64,000 nt of DNA from Loktanella sp. 3ANDIMAR09 (GTDB taxonomy: Bacteria; Pseudomonadota; Alphaproteobacteria; Rhodobacterales; Rhodobacteraceae). This document shows positions 18,201 to 27,130 of the stretch, in pieces; position 1 is the first letter of the stretch, and every line of letters starts with the position of its first letter. The DNA lies in contig NZ_LJAK01000015.1 of the NCBI RefSeq assembly GCF_001420005.1, positions 1 to 64,000 of the forward strand, written 5' to 3'. Made by a program: the position numbers and the translations under genes. The notes beneath the pieces were generated by a model. That model did not search any database. It worked only from the letters and a program-made list of their open reading frames with translations, and had not been told where the DNA came from.

Positions 18201-18225
18201 GGCGGGCCAGATGGCCCGCCTTTTT
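18201..18225 (+). terminator. rho-independent terminator of rne
   Basis: An eight-pair GC stem (GGCGGGCC with GGCCCGCC) with an AGAT loop is followed by TTTTT, 28 bases after the rne stop. Confidence 0.92.
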
Positions 18226-18229
18226 CGTG

Positions 18230-18457
18230 TCAGCCCTTGGCGATGTAGTAGGTCTGCACGGGGCCGTCATCCTCTGACCCGATCAGGCGATGGCCTGCCT
18301 CGGCGCAGAAATGCGGGACATCCACCACCGCCGCCGGATCATCGGCGCGGACGCGCAGGACCTGTCCGGATTGCAGCGGTTGCAGACGCTTGCGCGCCTT
18401 GAGAACGGGCAGGGGACAAAGCAGTCCCACAGCATCAAGATCGGCATCATATTCCAT
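18230..18457 (-). CDS. TusA-family sulfurtransferase
   Basis: A 75-residue TusA-like protein. The acceptor cysteine is in the family motif LDAVGLLCPLPVLKARKRL near residue 15, followed by the small alpha/beta fold with DDPAAVVDVPHFC. Such proteins relay persulfide sulfur for tRNA thiolation, molybdenum cofactor or sulfur metabolism. The ATG at 18457 lacks an obvious ribosome site, but upstream sequence is not family-like. It is divergent from ccdA, a pairing that suggests a redox or sulfur-relay link; this is inference. Confidence 0.88.
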   Translation of the reverse strand: MEYDADLDAVGLLCPLPVLKARKRLQPLQSGQVLRVRADDPAAVVDVPHFCAEAGHRLIGSEDDGPVQTYYIAKG

Positions 18458-18550
18458 GACAATTGGGTATTGCGGATGTTGCAGGTTGTAAACGGTCTCG
18501 TGACGCGGGCAGGGCGTGACGCGGCCGTTGTTCCGGGTTACATCCATGCC

Positions 18551-19306
18551 ATGATCGAACCGTTGACCCTGCTAGACGCGAGCCTGCTGCCTGCAATCCT
18601 GATTGCGGTGACTGCGGGTCTTTTGTCATTCCTCAGTCCTTGTGTGCTGCCCATCGTCCCACCGTATCTGGCCTATATGGGCGGTGTCAGCGTCACGGAC
18701 CTCGATGAAACCGCGGCCGCGCGACGCAAGGTGATGATCGCTGCGGCAATGTTCGTGCTGGGCCTGTCGACGGTCTTTTTGCTGCTCGGGATGGCGTTTT
18801 CGACGCTGGGGCGCGCCTTGCTGCAATGGCAGGGATGGTTCGTGCCGATCGCGGGGATCGTGGTGATGATCTTTGGCGCGCATTTCATCGGCGTGTTCCG
18901 CATCGGGTTTCTGGACCGCGAGGCGCGGATGGACACGGGCAGTCAGGGCGGCAGCGCGCTTGGCGCCTATGTTCTGGGTCTGGCCTTTGCCTTTGGCTGG
19001 ACACCCTGTCTGGGCCCCATTCTGGGTACGATCCTTGGCCTTGCGGCATCAGAGGCGAGCACCAGCCGTGGCACGGTGTTGCTGGCGGCCTATGCGGCAG
19101 GGCTTGGGATTCCGTTTTTGCTGGTGGCCGCGTTCTTTCCTCGGCTCAAGGGGCCGATGGCCTGGATGAAGCGTCACATGGACCGCATCGAACGCACATC
19201 GGGTCTGCTATTGTGGACCGTCGGGTTGATGATGGTGACGGGGCAATTCACGGCATTCAGTTTCTGGTTGCTGGAACGTTTCCCCGCGCTCGCCGCGATC
19301 GGGTGA
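18551..19306 (+). CDS. cytochrome c biogenesis protein CcdA
   Basis: A 251-residue inner-membrane protein with six predicted transmembrane helices. The redox cysteines are in FLSPCVLPIVPPYLAYMGG (helix 1) and GWTPCLGPILGTILG (helix 4). CcdA passes electrons from cytoplasmic thioredoxin to periplasmic thiol proteins used in haem attachment to c-type cytochromes. The start at 18551 is the first that leaves a normal N-terminus before helix 1. It is followed 61 bases later by the hydrolase-P450 pair. Confidence 0.93.
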   Translation: MIEPLTLLDASLLPAILIAVTAGLLSFLSPCVLPIVPPYLAYMGGVSVTDLDETAAARRKVMIAAAMFVLGLSTVFLLLGMAFSTLGRALLQWQGWFVPIAGIVVMIFGAHFIGVFRIGFLDREARMDTGSQGGSALGAYVLGLAFAFGWTPCLGPILGTILGLAASEASTSRGTVLLAAYAAGLGIPFLLVAAFFPRLKGPMAWMKRHMDRIERTSGLLLWTVGLMMVTGQFTAFSFWLLERFPALAAIG

Positions 19307-19367
19307 TTTTTCTTAATTTCGCCGCCATTGCGTGTCACACTTGCGCAAACAGCGACGGGCATCGTCC

Positions 19368-20594
19368 ATGACACAGGCAGATCGACAAGTTCGGACGCGC
19401 CGGGTTTTCTACATTCCCGGCTATGACCCGATCCATGCCCGACGCTACCGCGAGCTGTATCGCACCGAAGGGCGCGCGCAGGCGGACATCAGCGGCTATG
19501 ATCTGACGCTCAGTCCCAAACCCAAGGGCAAGACCTATGGCTGGCGCGTGGCCGCCCGGATCGAGGGCGCCGACGTCAGCGCCGAGGTAGACGTGCTGGT
19601 ATGGTCGGACATCGTGCGCGACAGCATGTCGAACACGATCCCCGCGACCTACGCGCAATTGGTGCGCACGGCCTGGACCTATATTGCCAGCGGCGCATTG
19701 GGACGATTGATGAAACTGCGCAAGGGGCCGGTGATTGCGGCCCTGTATCCCGTCGGGATGCTGCTGCTGCAACTGCTTATCGCGCTTGGCCTTGGTGCGC
19801 TGGCCGGCTGGCTTGCGGCCCTCGTTCTGCCCTTGGGACGCGGCTGGGACACCATGACAGGCTTTGCCGTGCTGACGGTGGTGACGGCCTTGATCCTGCG
19901 CTGGTTCAAGTCGCGTGACGGCAGGCTCTTTGCCTATTATCTGATGCACGACTACAGCTATTCCGCCCGCTGGGGCGGCGCAAATCCCGCACCGCTTGAA
20001 ACCCGGATGGCCAAATTTGCCGACATTATCGCGCAGGCGCTGACGGATGATGTGGACGAGGTGCTTGTCGTCGGCCATTCGTCGGGCGCACATCTGGGCG
20101 TGTCGATCCTGGCCGATCTGATCCATGACGGACGCGTGCCCGCACGCGGTCCGGTCCTGTCGTTTCTGACCCTGGGACAGGTGGTCCCCATGGTCAGTTT
20201 TCTGCCCGATGCACATCGGCTGCGGGCCGATCTGCAATTCCTGAGCGAGCAGGACGTCGCTTGGGTCGATGTGACGGCGCCGGGGGACGGTTGCGCATTC
20301 GCGCTGTGCGATCCTGTGGCCGTATCGGGGGTCGCCACGCCGGCGCAACGCTGGCCGCTTGTGATTTCCGCAGCCTTTACCCAGACCCTGTCAGAGGCCC
20401 GCTGGGCCGAACTGCGCTGGCAATTCTTTCGGCTGCATTTTCAATATCTCTGCGCCTTTGACCGGCCTGGCGACTATGATTATTTCCGCATCACCGCCGG
20501 GCCGCAGACGCTGGGTGCCCGGTTTCGGGGGCGCAATCCGTCGGCCTCGCGGATGACGCAATCCGTGTCGAAATACACGTCAATCGCGGCATGA
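19368..20594 (+). CDS. membrane-anchored alpha/beta-hydrolase-like protein
   Basis: A 408-residue protein of no named family that I recognise. The N-terminal block RRVFYIPGYDP looks like a first hydrolase strand. Two transmembrane stretches lie at about residues 122-156 and 164-180. The nucleophile-elbow motif GHSSG (Ser238) sits in EVLVVGHSSGAHLGVSIL, as in serine hydrolases. The acid and His residues cannot be placed with confidence. Its stop overlaps the ATG of the cytochrome P450 gene (ATGA), so the two are co-translated and probably act together, perhaps on a lipid-like substrate; that is inference. Confidence 0.7.
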   Translation: MTQADRQVRTRRVFYIPGYDPIHARRYRELYRTEGRAQADISGYDLTLSPKPKGKTYGWRVAARIEGADVSAEVDVLVWSDIVRDSMSNTIPATYAQLVRTAWTYIASGALGRLMKLRKGPVIAALYPVGMLLLQLLIALGLGALAGWLAALVLPLGRGWDTMTGFAVLTVVTALILRWFKSRDGRLFAYYLMHDYSYSARWGGANPAPLETRMAKFADIIAQALTDDVDEVLVVGHSSGAHLGVSILADLIHDGRVPARGPVLSFLTLGQVVPMVSFLPDAHRLRADLQFLSEQDVAWVDVTAPGDGCAFALCDPVAVSGVATPAQRWPLVISAAFTQTLSEARWAELRWQFFRLHFQYLCAFDRPGDYDYFRITAGPQTLGARFRGRNPSASRMTQSVSKYTSIAA

Positions 20595-21949
20595 CCCAGC
20601 CGGTCAAACCTGCCAGCCGCCCGGACAAGGTATCGCTGTGGCGCTACATGCGTCTGTTCCGCGCCGATATCCTGTCGGCCCAGCCTGCCAAATTGTATCG
20701 CGCCTGGATGGCCGAATTTCGCACGCCGTTTTTCCGCAGCTACATGATCAACGATCCCGCGCTGATTGATCTGGTCCTCAGGGAACGTCCTGACGATTTT
20801 CCAAAATCAGAACGGATCGGCGCAGGTCTGCGGCCGCTGTTGGGAAATTCGGTGTTCCTGACCAACGGAGCGACCTGGAAACGGCAACGCCGGATCATTG
20901 ATCCCGCATTCGAAGGCGGGCGCCTGCGCGACAGTTTTGCCGCGATGCATGCCGCGGGGCAGGCCGCCGTCGCACGTCTGGCACCGCTGGCCGACGGTCG
21001 GCCACAGGACATCGAACCTGAAACCAGCCACGCGGCGGCTGACGTCATTTTTCGGACGTTGTTTTCGATTCCGATCGACGACCAGGTCGCGACAGAAGTC
21101 TTTGACGAGTTTCGCCGCTATCAACGCAGCCAGCCGATCCTGAACCTTGCGGCCTTTGTTCCCGGTCCACTCTGGATGCCACGGTTCTTCAAGTCGGACA
21201 CGCGGCGCACGGCGCAGCGGATCAGGGCGTTGATTACCGGGCTTACGCAGGACCGGCTGAGTGCGATTGCCGCGGGCCATGCGCCTGATGATCTGGCGAC
21301 CAAGATCATGACGACCGCTGACCCCGAAACCGGCGAAACCTTTGATCTGGATGAAATGGTGGATCAGGTCGCGATCTTTTTCCTGGCCGGACATGAAACG
21401 TCGGCCGCGGCGCTGGCCTGGACCCTGTATCTGCTGGCGTTGAACCCCGACTGGCAGGACCGGGTCGCCACCGAGGCGCGGACCTGGGATGGCAGTTTTT
21501 CATCCCTATCGTCCCTGCGCGATACCCGTGACGTTTTCCGAGAGGCGCTTCGCCTCTACCCGCCAGTGCCGATGATGGTGCGCCAGACAACAACGCCAGA
21601 GGTGTTTCGGGACCGCCCCGTGCGGCCCGGTTCGCAGGTGGTCCTGTCACCGTGGCACCTGCACCGTCAGACACGGATCTGGGACCGCCCCGATGATTTC
21701 GATCCGGCCCGCTGGCAGACCAAGGACGGCAAAGCGCAACAGCGACTGGCCTATATGCCGTTTTCCGCAGGACCCCGTGTCTGCACGGGTGCGGGTTTTG
21801 CCATGCTCGAAGGTGTTGTCATTCTGGCGCAACTGCTGCGCGCCTATCGCTTTGACCTTGTCCCGGATCGTCTGCCCGTGCCGGTCGCGCATCTGACGGT
21901 CAGGACCCGTTCAGGCATGTGGCTGCGAATCACGCAACGCAGTGATTGA
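20591..21949 (+). CDS. cytochrome P450
   Basis: A 452-residue haem monooxygenase. It has the I-helix oxygen-activation motif AGHETSA near residue 265, the K-helix ExxR in REALRLYPP, and the haem ligand loop FSAGPRVCTGAGF with its Cys near residue 400. There is no signal peptide or membrane anchor, so it is a soluble bacterial P450 that needs separate ferredoxin and reductase partners, none of which are adjacent. It is translationally coupled to the upstream hydrolase-like gene. Overall pattern resembles fatty-acid or terpenoid oxidising groups, but the substrate cannot be set. Confidence 0.93.
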   Translation: MTQPVKPASRPDKVSLWRYMRLFRADILSAQPAKLYRAWMAEFRTPFFRSYMINDPALIDLVLRERPDDFPKSERIGAGLRPLLGNSVFLTNGATWKRQRRIIDPAFEGGRLRDSFAAMHAAGQAAVARLAPLADGRPQDIEPETSHAAADVIFRTLFSIPIDDQVATEVFDEFRRYQRSQPILNLAAFVPGPLWMPRFFKSDTRRTAQRIRALITGLTQDRLSAIAAGHAPDDLATKIMTTADPETGETFDLDEMVDQVAIFFLAGHETSAAALAWTLYLLALNPDWQDRVATEARTWDGSFSSLSSLRDTRDVFREALRLYPPVPMMVRQTTTPEVFRDRPVRPGSQVVLSPWHLHRQTRIWDRPDDFDPARWQTKDGKAQQRLAYMPFSAGPRVCTGAGFAMLEGVVILAQLLRAYRFDLVPDRLPVPVAHLTVRTRSGMWLRITQRSD

Positions 21950-22095
21950 TCGCAGGCGGGCGACAATCTGCGGGCAGGGGGCGCATTGCCACCGATCCGT
22001 GACCAGCGATAGGACGAAATTGCATAAATCGTGACATCTTGCTGCCACAGATCCTAGTGTCGCACGGGCGACCACGCAGGATCGGAACACGCAAA

Positions 22096-22239
22096 ATGCC
22101 ATATCAGACCAGTCAAAAGCCGGGCGTCATGTCGCGTTTTGCGGCCTGGCTGCGCTGTATTGCAAATCCCGTTTCGCAAGACGTGCCGACCGTGCCGCAA
22201 TCTGCACGCCGCAAACCCGACACGTATCCGCGCCGCTAA
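22096..22239 (+). CDS. possible 47-residue protein
   Basis: A short basic frame starting MPYQTSQKPG with an amphipathic centre (FAAWLRCIANPV) and basic end (KPDTYPRR). The nearest ribosome-like AGGA is about 14 bases upstream, which is far. Its TAA overlaps the end of the ribbon-helix-helix gene on the other strand by four bases. It could be real or chance; comparison across related genomes would settle it. Confidence 0.3.
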   Translation: MPYQTSQKPGVMSRFAAWLRCIANPVSQDVPTVPQSARRKPDTYPRR

Positions 22240-22469
22240 CCCGTTCTGGATTGCAGGTCGGTCAGGACAGCCACCCGGATGGCGGAGGCCAGTCCCACAT
22301 CCCCCCTCACGGCGTCGATTTCGGCAGCCAGTGCATTCAGCGCCAGACCCCGTTCCTGCGCCAAGGCACGAAACGCATCCCAGAATTCCCGTTCCAATGA
22401 CACGCTGGTTCTGTGGCCGCGCAATGTCAGTGAATGCTTGATCGGTCGTCCGGCGGGGGGGTTACTCAT
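22236..22469 (-). CDS. ribbon-helix-helix domain protein
   Basis: A 77-residue DNA-binding-type protein. The ribbon is in RTSVSLEREFWDAFRALAQERG and the two helices follow (LNALAAEIDAV, LASAIRVAVLTDL). This matches the RHH_4 type often seen near fumC in Rhodobacterales. The ATG at 22469 overlaps the end of the DUF4169 gene by eight bases, so they form one transcript with fumC or a downstream unit. Target genes unknown; autoregulation is possible. Confidence 0.8.
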   Translation of the reverse strand: MSNPPAGRPIKHSLTLRGHRTSVSLEREFWDAFRALAQERGLALNALAAEIDAVRGDVGLASAIRVAVLTDLQSRTG

Positions 22470-22644
22470 CTTCGAACTGTGACTGGTCCAGGCGCTGTCT
22501 GGCCTGTTCGGCTTGTGCTGCTTCCAGCAAACGCTGCGCCTTGGTCCGTCCGAACTTGACCGCGTTCTGATCTGCCTCGGCCTTTTCCTCGGCACGGCTG
22601 CGTTTCTTGCGGACCTGATTGAGTGAGATAACCTTGGGCGTCAT
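22462..22644 (-). CDS. DUF4169 family protein
   Basis: A 60-residue very charged helical protein starting MTPKVISLNQVRKKRSRAEE, matching DUF4169: a conserved VxxLNxxRKxR start and a KFGRTKAQR middle. It has no cysteine and no membrane segment. It lies between fumC and the ribbon-helix-helix gene on the same strand, the order usual in Rhodobacteraceae. Function unknown. Confidence 0.8.
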   Translation of the reverse strand: MTPKVISLNQVRKKRSRAEEKAEADQNAVKFGRTKAQRLLEAAQAEQARQRLDQSQFEDE

Positions 22645-22761
22645 GCGTGGAATCCTGTGACAGATGAGATCCCACGGTGCCAAGTTGCGCCTGCCCGGAC
22701 AAGAGATCGCCGCGCAAATTTCCCTGCGCGGCGGTGAATTGTTTGCTTGACGACGACGCGA

Positions 22762-24153
22762 TTATTTCGGGCCGATCATGTCCTCGGGGCGCACCACACG
22801 GTCAAAGGTTTCGGCATCGACAAAGCCGAGTGCGATGGCCTCTTGCTTGAGGGTCGTGCCGTTCTTGTGCGCGGTCTTGGCCACCGTGGTGGCATTGTCA
22901 TAGCCGATTTCGGGGGCCAATGCAGTCACCAGCATCAGGGATTCGCGCATCAGTTTTTCGATCCGGTCCCGGTCGGCCCGGATGCCTGCCACGCAATTGT
23001 CGGTGAACGCCACGGCGCTGTCGCCCAGCAGTTGCATGGATTGCAACACGTTGTAGGCCATCATGGGTTTCATCACGTTCAGCTCGAAATGGCCCTGCGA
23101 ACCGGCGAATCCGACGGCCGCGTCATTGCCCATGACATGGGCGCAGACCTGTGTGATCGCCTCGACCTGCGTGGGGTTCACCTTGCCCGGCATGATCGAC
23201 GACCCCGGTTCGTTTTCGGGCAACATCAGCTCTCCCAGACCGCAGCGGGGGCCGGACCCCAACATGCGAATGTCACAGGCGATTTTATAGATGCTGGCCG
23301 CGACGCCGCGCAGCGCGCCGGACATTTCGACCAGTGCATCATGGGCGGCCAGCGCCTCGAACTTGTTGGGGGCCGTGACAAAAGGCAGGCCGGTGATGTC
23401 CGCGATATTGGCAGCGACCGTTTCGCCCCAACCCTTTGGCGTGTTCAGACCGGTGCCGACTGCAGTGCCGCCCTGTGCCAGTTCATAGATCGCGGGCAGG
23501 GCGGCCTTGATGCGGCGGATACCCATGGCGACCTGATGCACGTAGCCGGAAAATTCCTGACCCAGTGTCAGCGGTGTCGCATCCATCGTATGGGTGCGGC
23601 CGATCTTGATGATGTCGTTGAATTCCGCCTGCTTTGCCTCCAGCGCCTTGTGCAGATGTTCCAGACCCGGCAGCAGCACGTCATGGGCGGTGCGGGCCAC
23701 GGCGATATGCATCGCGGTCGGAAAGGTATCGTTGGACGACTGGCCCATATTGCAATGATCGTTGGGGTGAACGGGTGTTTTCGACCCGATCTCACCACCC
23801 AGAATTTCGATCGCGCGGTTGCTGATGACTTCGTTGGCATTCATGTTCGACTGGGTGCCGGACCCGGTCTGCCAGACGACGAGCGGGAAATGGTCGTCCA
23901 GTTTGCCTGCCACGACTTCTGATGCGGCCGCGATCATGGCGTCGGCCAGCGTCTTGTCCAGTTTGCCACGGGCAAGGTTGGCCTGCGCACAGGCTTGCTT
24001 GATCACACCCAGCGCGCGCACGATGGCGACGGGCTGTTTTTCCCAGCCGATGGGAAAATTCATCAACGAACGCTGTGTCTGTGCGCCCCAATAGCGGTCT
24101 GCGGCGACCTCCAGCGGGCCAAAGCTGTCGGTTTCGGTGCGTGTCTTGGTCAT
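22762..24153 (-). CDS. fumC: class II fumarate hydratase
   Basis: Fumarase C interconverts fumarate and malate in the TCA cycle; iron-independent homotetramer. 463 residues, standard length. The family signature [13 protein letters not shown] lies near residue 315 with the catalytic Ser loop, [13 protein letters not shown] near residue 100, and TSSNDTFPT-like [12 protein letters not shown] near 140. The ATG at 24153 begins [19 protein letters not shown]4169 and RHH genes follow on the same strand; sspB is upstream. Confidence 0.97.
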   Translation of the reverse strand: MTKTRTETDSFGPLEVAADRYWGAQTQRSLMNFPIGWEKQPVAIVRALGVIKQACAQANLARGKLDKTLADAMIAAASEVVAGKLDDHFPLVVWQTGSGTQSNMNANEVISNRAIEILGGEIGSKTPVHPNDHCNMGQSSNDTFPTAMHIAVARTAHDVLLPGLEHLHKALEAKQAEFNDIIKIGRTHTMDATPLTLGQEFSGYVHQVAMGIRRIKAALPAIYELAQGGTAVGTGLNTPKGWGETVAANIADITGLPFVTAPNKFEALAAHDALVEMSGALRGVAASIYKIACDIRMLGSGPRCGLGELMLPENEPGSSIMPGKVNPTQVEAITQVCAHVMGNDAAVGFAGSQGHFELNVMKPMMAYNVLQSMQLLGDSAVAFTDNCVAGIRADRDRIEKLMRESLMLVTALAPEIGYDNATTVAKTAHKNGTTLKQEAIALGFVDAETFDRVVRPEDMIGPK

Positions 24154-24213
24154 GTCGGGCCTCCCGGTCAAATGGTTGCCCTTCAGTAGCGTGACCTTAC
24201 GCGCGCATCAATC

Positions 24214-24696
24214 TTACTTGCGAAACTTGTCGAGGCTGACGACCTCTGCGGCCGGGCGGGGGGCGTCCTCGGCGTCTGGTTCGACCAGCTCATCCATCGG
24301 TGCCTCGTCGTCATCGTCATCGTCGTGATCGATGTCAGAGGCCTGCGTTTCGAACCGCAGACCGAATTCGACCGAAGGATCGGCAAATGTCGTGATCGCG
24401 TCGTAGGGGATATACAGCGGTTCGGGCACGTTTCCGAACGACAGCGTCACGGCGAAACCCTCTTCCGAGACGTCGAGGTTGTCGAACCAGTGCTGCATGA
24501 TGATCGTCATGTCGCCGGGATAGCGGTCCGACAGGTGGTCGGCCATTTCCACATCCGGGTGCAGCGTGTCAAAGGTGATGATGAACCGATGATCGCCGGG
24601 CAATTTGCCGGTTTTCTGAACGTCGGCCAACACGTCGCGGATCAGTGTCCGCATCGCACGGTGCATCAGATTTCCGTAGTCGATCTTTTGTGACAT
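24214..24696 (-). CDS. sspB: SspB-type ClpXP adaptor protein
   Basis: A 160-residue alpha-type SspB that tethers ssrA-tagged proteins to the ClpXP protease. Residues 1-115 form the substrate-binding domain (LMHRAMRTLIRDVL, HRFIITFDT, YPGDMTIIMQHWFDNL, FGNVPEPLYIPYDAITTFADPSV). An acidic flexible linker follows (DHDDDDDDE), and the extreme C-terminus VVSLDKFRK is the ClpX-docking XB motif. The ssrA gene, which encodes its substrate tag, is under 1 kb upstream on the same strand. Confidence 0.93.
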   Translation of the reverse strand: MSQKIDYGNLMHRAMRTLIRDVLADVQKTGKLPGDHRFIITFDTLHPDVEMADHLSDRYPGDMTIIMQHWFDNLDVSEEGFAVTLSFGNVPEPLYIPYDAITTFADPSVEFGLRFETQASDIDHDDDDDDEAPMDELVEPDAEDAPRPAAEVVSLDKFRK

Positions 24697-24759
24697 CTGG
24701 CCGCCCTTCGATTTGCCTAGGGTCAGCATATCGTATTCGTGGGCGAGTAAAAGGCCGAC

Positions 24760-25401
24760 CTAACCGATGATTTGCGCCAATTCGCGGATAATCTTGGCAC
24801 GGATTGCGCGCGGATAATCGCTGTGTCGTCGGGCGGTCATGACGAATCCGTCGCGTGTTATGACCTGTTCGCGGTAAAAGTTCGTGATGGCCAGGCCCAT
24901 GGATTCAATGGCAATCGCATTGATCGTGATGCCATCGCGTTCGGCCTGTCTGCGGGCGGCGCCGATATCACCGATGGCGTTCGGTGTCCCGTCGCCCGAA
25001 ATATCGATGACCCGGCGCTTGCAGTCCGCCACCGCGTCAAAGTTGCGCAGCGAAAACAGGATTGCCTGTGCCGGTGCGGTATCCGACAACACGAACCTGC
25101 GGTCTTGTGTGCGTGCACGGTCCGACAACTTTGCCGCGTCATTTGCCGTGCGGATACGCGTCCATGGAATGACCACCGACTGGCGGTCGATCCCCGACCA
25201 TTGCACCACCGAAATGGCGGATTGCCCCTGCACCAGCGCGTCAATGATATCGGGATCGGTCAGCGCATCGGCCAGACCGTCCGTTTGCAAACGGTATTCC
25301 GCCACATCCACCGAATTGCTGACGTCAATCGTCAGCATCAGGGCCGTGTCACAGGCCAGCACCGGAAAGGGCAACAGAGCGAATAAGAGCGCGCGCAACA
25401 T
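24760..25401 (-). CDS. DUF1194 protein with von Willebrand A-type fold, exported
   Basis: A 213-residue exported protein. The signal peptide is MLRALLFALLPFPVLA, cleaved before CDTALML. The metal-site motif DVSNS (DxSxS) begins the VWA-like fold (LMLTIDVSNSVD). Typical DUF1194 blocks follow: VVQWSGIDRQSVVIPWTRI and RRVIDISGDGTPN (the Asp-containing strand). Such proteins are thought to bind a divalent metal and a partner protein; no partner is obvious here. It lies between ssrA and sspB on the same strand. Confidence 0.85.
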   Translation of the reverse strand: MLRALLFALLPFPVLACDTALMLTIDVSNSVDVAEYRLQTDGLADALTDPDIIDALVQGQSAISVVQWSGIDRQSVVIPWTRIRTANDAAKLSDRARTQDRRFVLSDTAPAQAILFSLRNFDAVADCKRRVIDISGDGTPNAIGDIGAARRQAERDGITINAIAIESMGLAITNFYREQVITRDGFVMTARRHSDYPRAIRAKIIRELAQIIG

Positions 25402-25437
25402 CACGCCAGCGTGGCGCAGCGCGCATGGCAAAGCAAC

Positions 25438-25477
25438 AAAAAGGGAAAGGTGCAGGTTTCTGTTGCCAGGTACCTGC
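25438..25477 (-). terminator. probable terminator of ssrA
   Basis: On the minus strand GCAGGT and ACCTGC arms (25477-25452 span) form a hairpin, and a T-rich tract ending in TTTTT follows at 25442-25438. It lies at the end of the tmRNA sequence and before the DUF1194 gene. Confidence 0.6.
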
Positions 25478-25759
25478 GGACCCCGCCCAAGGCTGCTAGG
25501 CCAGGGGACTTAAGGTTTCGGTGTTAGGTACCGCTTACGCGGCAACTGCGACCGGAGCATGGTTGTCATTTGCAACTATACAATTTGTACCGATAACGGT
25601 GGTAACTCACCGAGACAAAGCAAACCCCTTTAGACGTTCGTCGATCCTGTTTCGGCCCCATCGCTGGCAAATGACCAGATGTTGGTGGAGCCGCCGGGTA
25701 CCGCCCCCGGGTCCGATCCGCTTATTACGAGCGCGTTTATGTCCATAGTCCCGAAGGAC
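25452..25759 (-). ncRNA. ssrA: tmRNA, circularly permuted two-piece form; tag ANDNHAPVAVAA
   Basis: The minus strand carries the acceptor piece first (about 25759-25683, ending GGCTCCACCA), then a short intervening segment, then the coding piece from 25659. The coding piece starts GGGGCCGA and pairs with CGGCTCC of the acceptor to form the tRNA-like acceptor stem. This order is the permuted arrangement typical of alphaproteobacteria. The tag reading frame is 25573-25535: A N D N H A P V A V A A then TAA. The tag rescues stalled ribosomes and marks products for ClpXP. Exact processed ends are approximate. Confidence 0.93.
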
Positions 25760-25765
25760 ACCCCT

Positions 25766-25794
25766 TAGATAGGGGGGCCTTCGGGCTGTGGCAA
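25766..25794 (-). promoter_or_regulatory. sigma70 promoter of ssrA
   Basis: TTGCCA (25794-25789), a 17-base spacer and TATCTA (25771-25766) on the minus strand form a near-consensus promoter. It starts five bases after the livM stop, so ssrA does not depend on liv transcription. An eight-base inverted repeat (CCCGAAGG/CCTTCGGG, 25750-25785) spans the -10 box and start region. Confidence 0.7.
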
Positions 25795-25798
25795 GGGG

Positions 25799-27130
25799 TC
25801 ACTTTTCGGGCAGGATCCCGCGTGGGCTGAACCGCAGGATCAGCAGCAAAACGGTGCCCATCACCAGGAAACGCATCTGCGGCGCGGAATTGACCAGGTT
25901 GGCCTTGAACGCGCTGTCATCGCTCATCCAGGCGGTGGCCCAGATCATCAGGTCGGGTCCGTATTCACCCACGGCCACCCACAGCCACCAGATCAGCATA
26001 CCACCCAGCACAGAGCCAAAGTTGTTGCCGGACCCGCCGACGATGACCATCACCCAGACAAGGAACGTGAACCGCAGCGGCTGGTATGCGGCCGGTGTCA
26101 GCTGACCATCCAGCGTTGTCATCATTGCGCCCGCCAGCCCGCAGATGGCCGAACCGATGATGAACACCTGCAGATGCCGCGCGGTGACGTTCTTGCCCAT
26201 GGCGCGGGCGGCCACCTCGTTGTCGCGGATCGCACGCATCATGCGGCCCCAGGGGCTGTGCAGTGCGCGCTGCGCAAGGATGAGCAACACGATCAGGAAT
26301 GCCGCGAACAGGCCGGAATACAGCAGCTTGACCCAGAGGGTAGAGGCAAGCGTCGGGTCCAGCCCCAGATCGGTGACCGTAGCCACGAAATCCGGATCTG
26401 CCTGAAGATCTGTCTCGTAGGGGACAGGGCGCGGCAGGCCGATGACGTTCATGACGCCCCGGCTCATCCAGTTTTCGTTTTTCAGGATCGCGATGATGAT
26501 TTCCGCAATGCCCAGCGTGGCAATCGCCAGATAGTCGGACCGCAGACCCAGTGCCGTCTTGCCGATGATCCAGGCCGCACCCGCGGCCAGCATCCCGCCG
26601 ACAGGCCAGGCGATGACGGCCATGATCGGCCAGTCCCGACCGGAATCACCGCCAAAGTTCAGACCACCCAGAAAACCGGTGCTGGCGGGGTTCACCGCCT
26701 CGATCGCCTGCACGCCAGCGTCAAACACACTGCGGAACAGGAAAAATCCGACGATCCCAAGGACGACCATCGCAATCACCCGGACACGCCCGGCGGTGCG
26801 TTTGTAAACAGCGATCAGACCCGCGATCACGGCGGCACCAATGGCCAGCGCGCCCAGCACCTGACCGCCACCGGCAGCCCATGCCTCGGGGACGGGGGGC
26901 ATCGAAATCAGCACCGCGGCCAGACCGCCCAGTGCCACGAACCCCATGACGCCGACGTTGAACAGCCCGGCGAGGCCCCATTGCAGGTTCACCCCCAGCG
27001 CCATGATCGCCGAAATCAGCCCGTAGTTGACGATGATCAACGCGAGGTTCCAGTTGTCCAGAACGCCGGTGCCCACGATCAGGGCCACGACAAGGCCCGC
27101 GAAAAGGCCGGTGCGCAATGTATCGGTCAT
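25799..27130 (-). CDS. livM: branched-chain amino acid ABC transporter permease LivM
   Basis: A 443-residue inner-membrane permease with about ten hydrophobic segments. The permease signature is near the C-terminus (GRMMRAIRDNEVAARAMGKN). It is longer than the E. coli protein because of a central loop (about residues 120-150, ending before WPIMAVIAWPVGG). The start overlaps the livH stop by four bases. It is the last gene of the liv cluster and forms the translocation pore with LivH. Confidence 0.93.
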   Translation of the reverse strand: MTDTLRTGLFAGLVVALIVGTGVLDNWNLALIIVNYGLISAIMALGVNLQWGLAGLFNVGVMGFVALGGLAAVLISMPPVPEAWAAGGGQVLGALAIGAAVIAGLIAVYKRTAGRVRVIAMVVLGIVGFFLFRSVFDAGVQAIEAVNPASTGFLGGLNFGGDSGRDWPIMAVIAWPVGGMLAAGAAWIIGKTALGLRSDYLAIATLGIAEIIIAILKNENWMSRGVMNVIGLPRPVPYETDLQADPDFVATVTDLGLDPTLASTLWVKLLYSGLFAAFLIVLLILAQRALHSPWGRMMRAIRDNEVAARAMGKNVTARHLQVFIIGSAICGLAGAMMTTLDGQLTPAAYQPLRFTFLVWVMVIVGGSGNNFGSVLGGMLIWWLWVAVGEYGPDLMIWATAWMSDDSAFKANLVNSAPQMRFLVMGTVLLLILRFSPRGILPEK

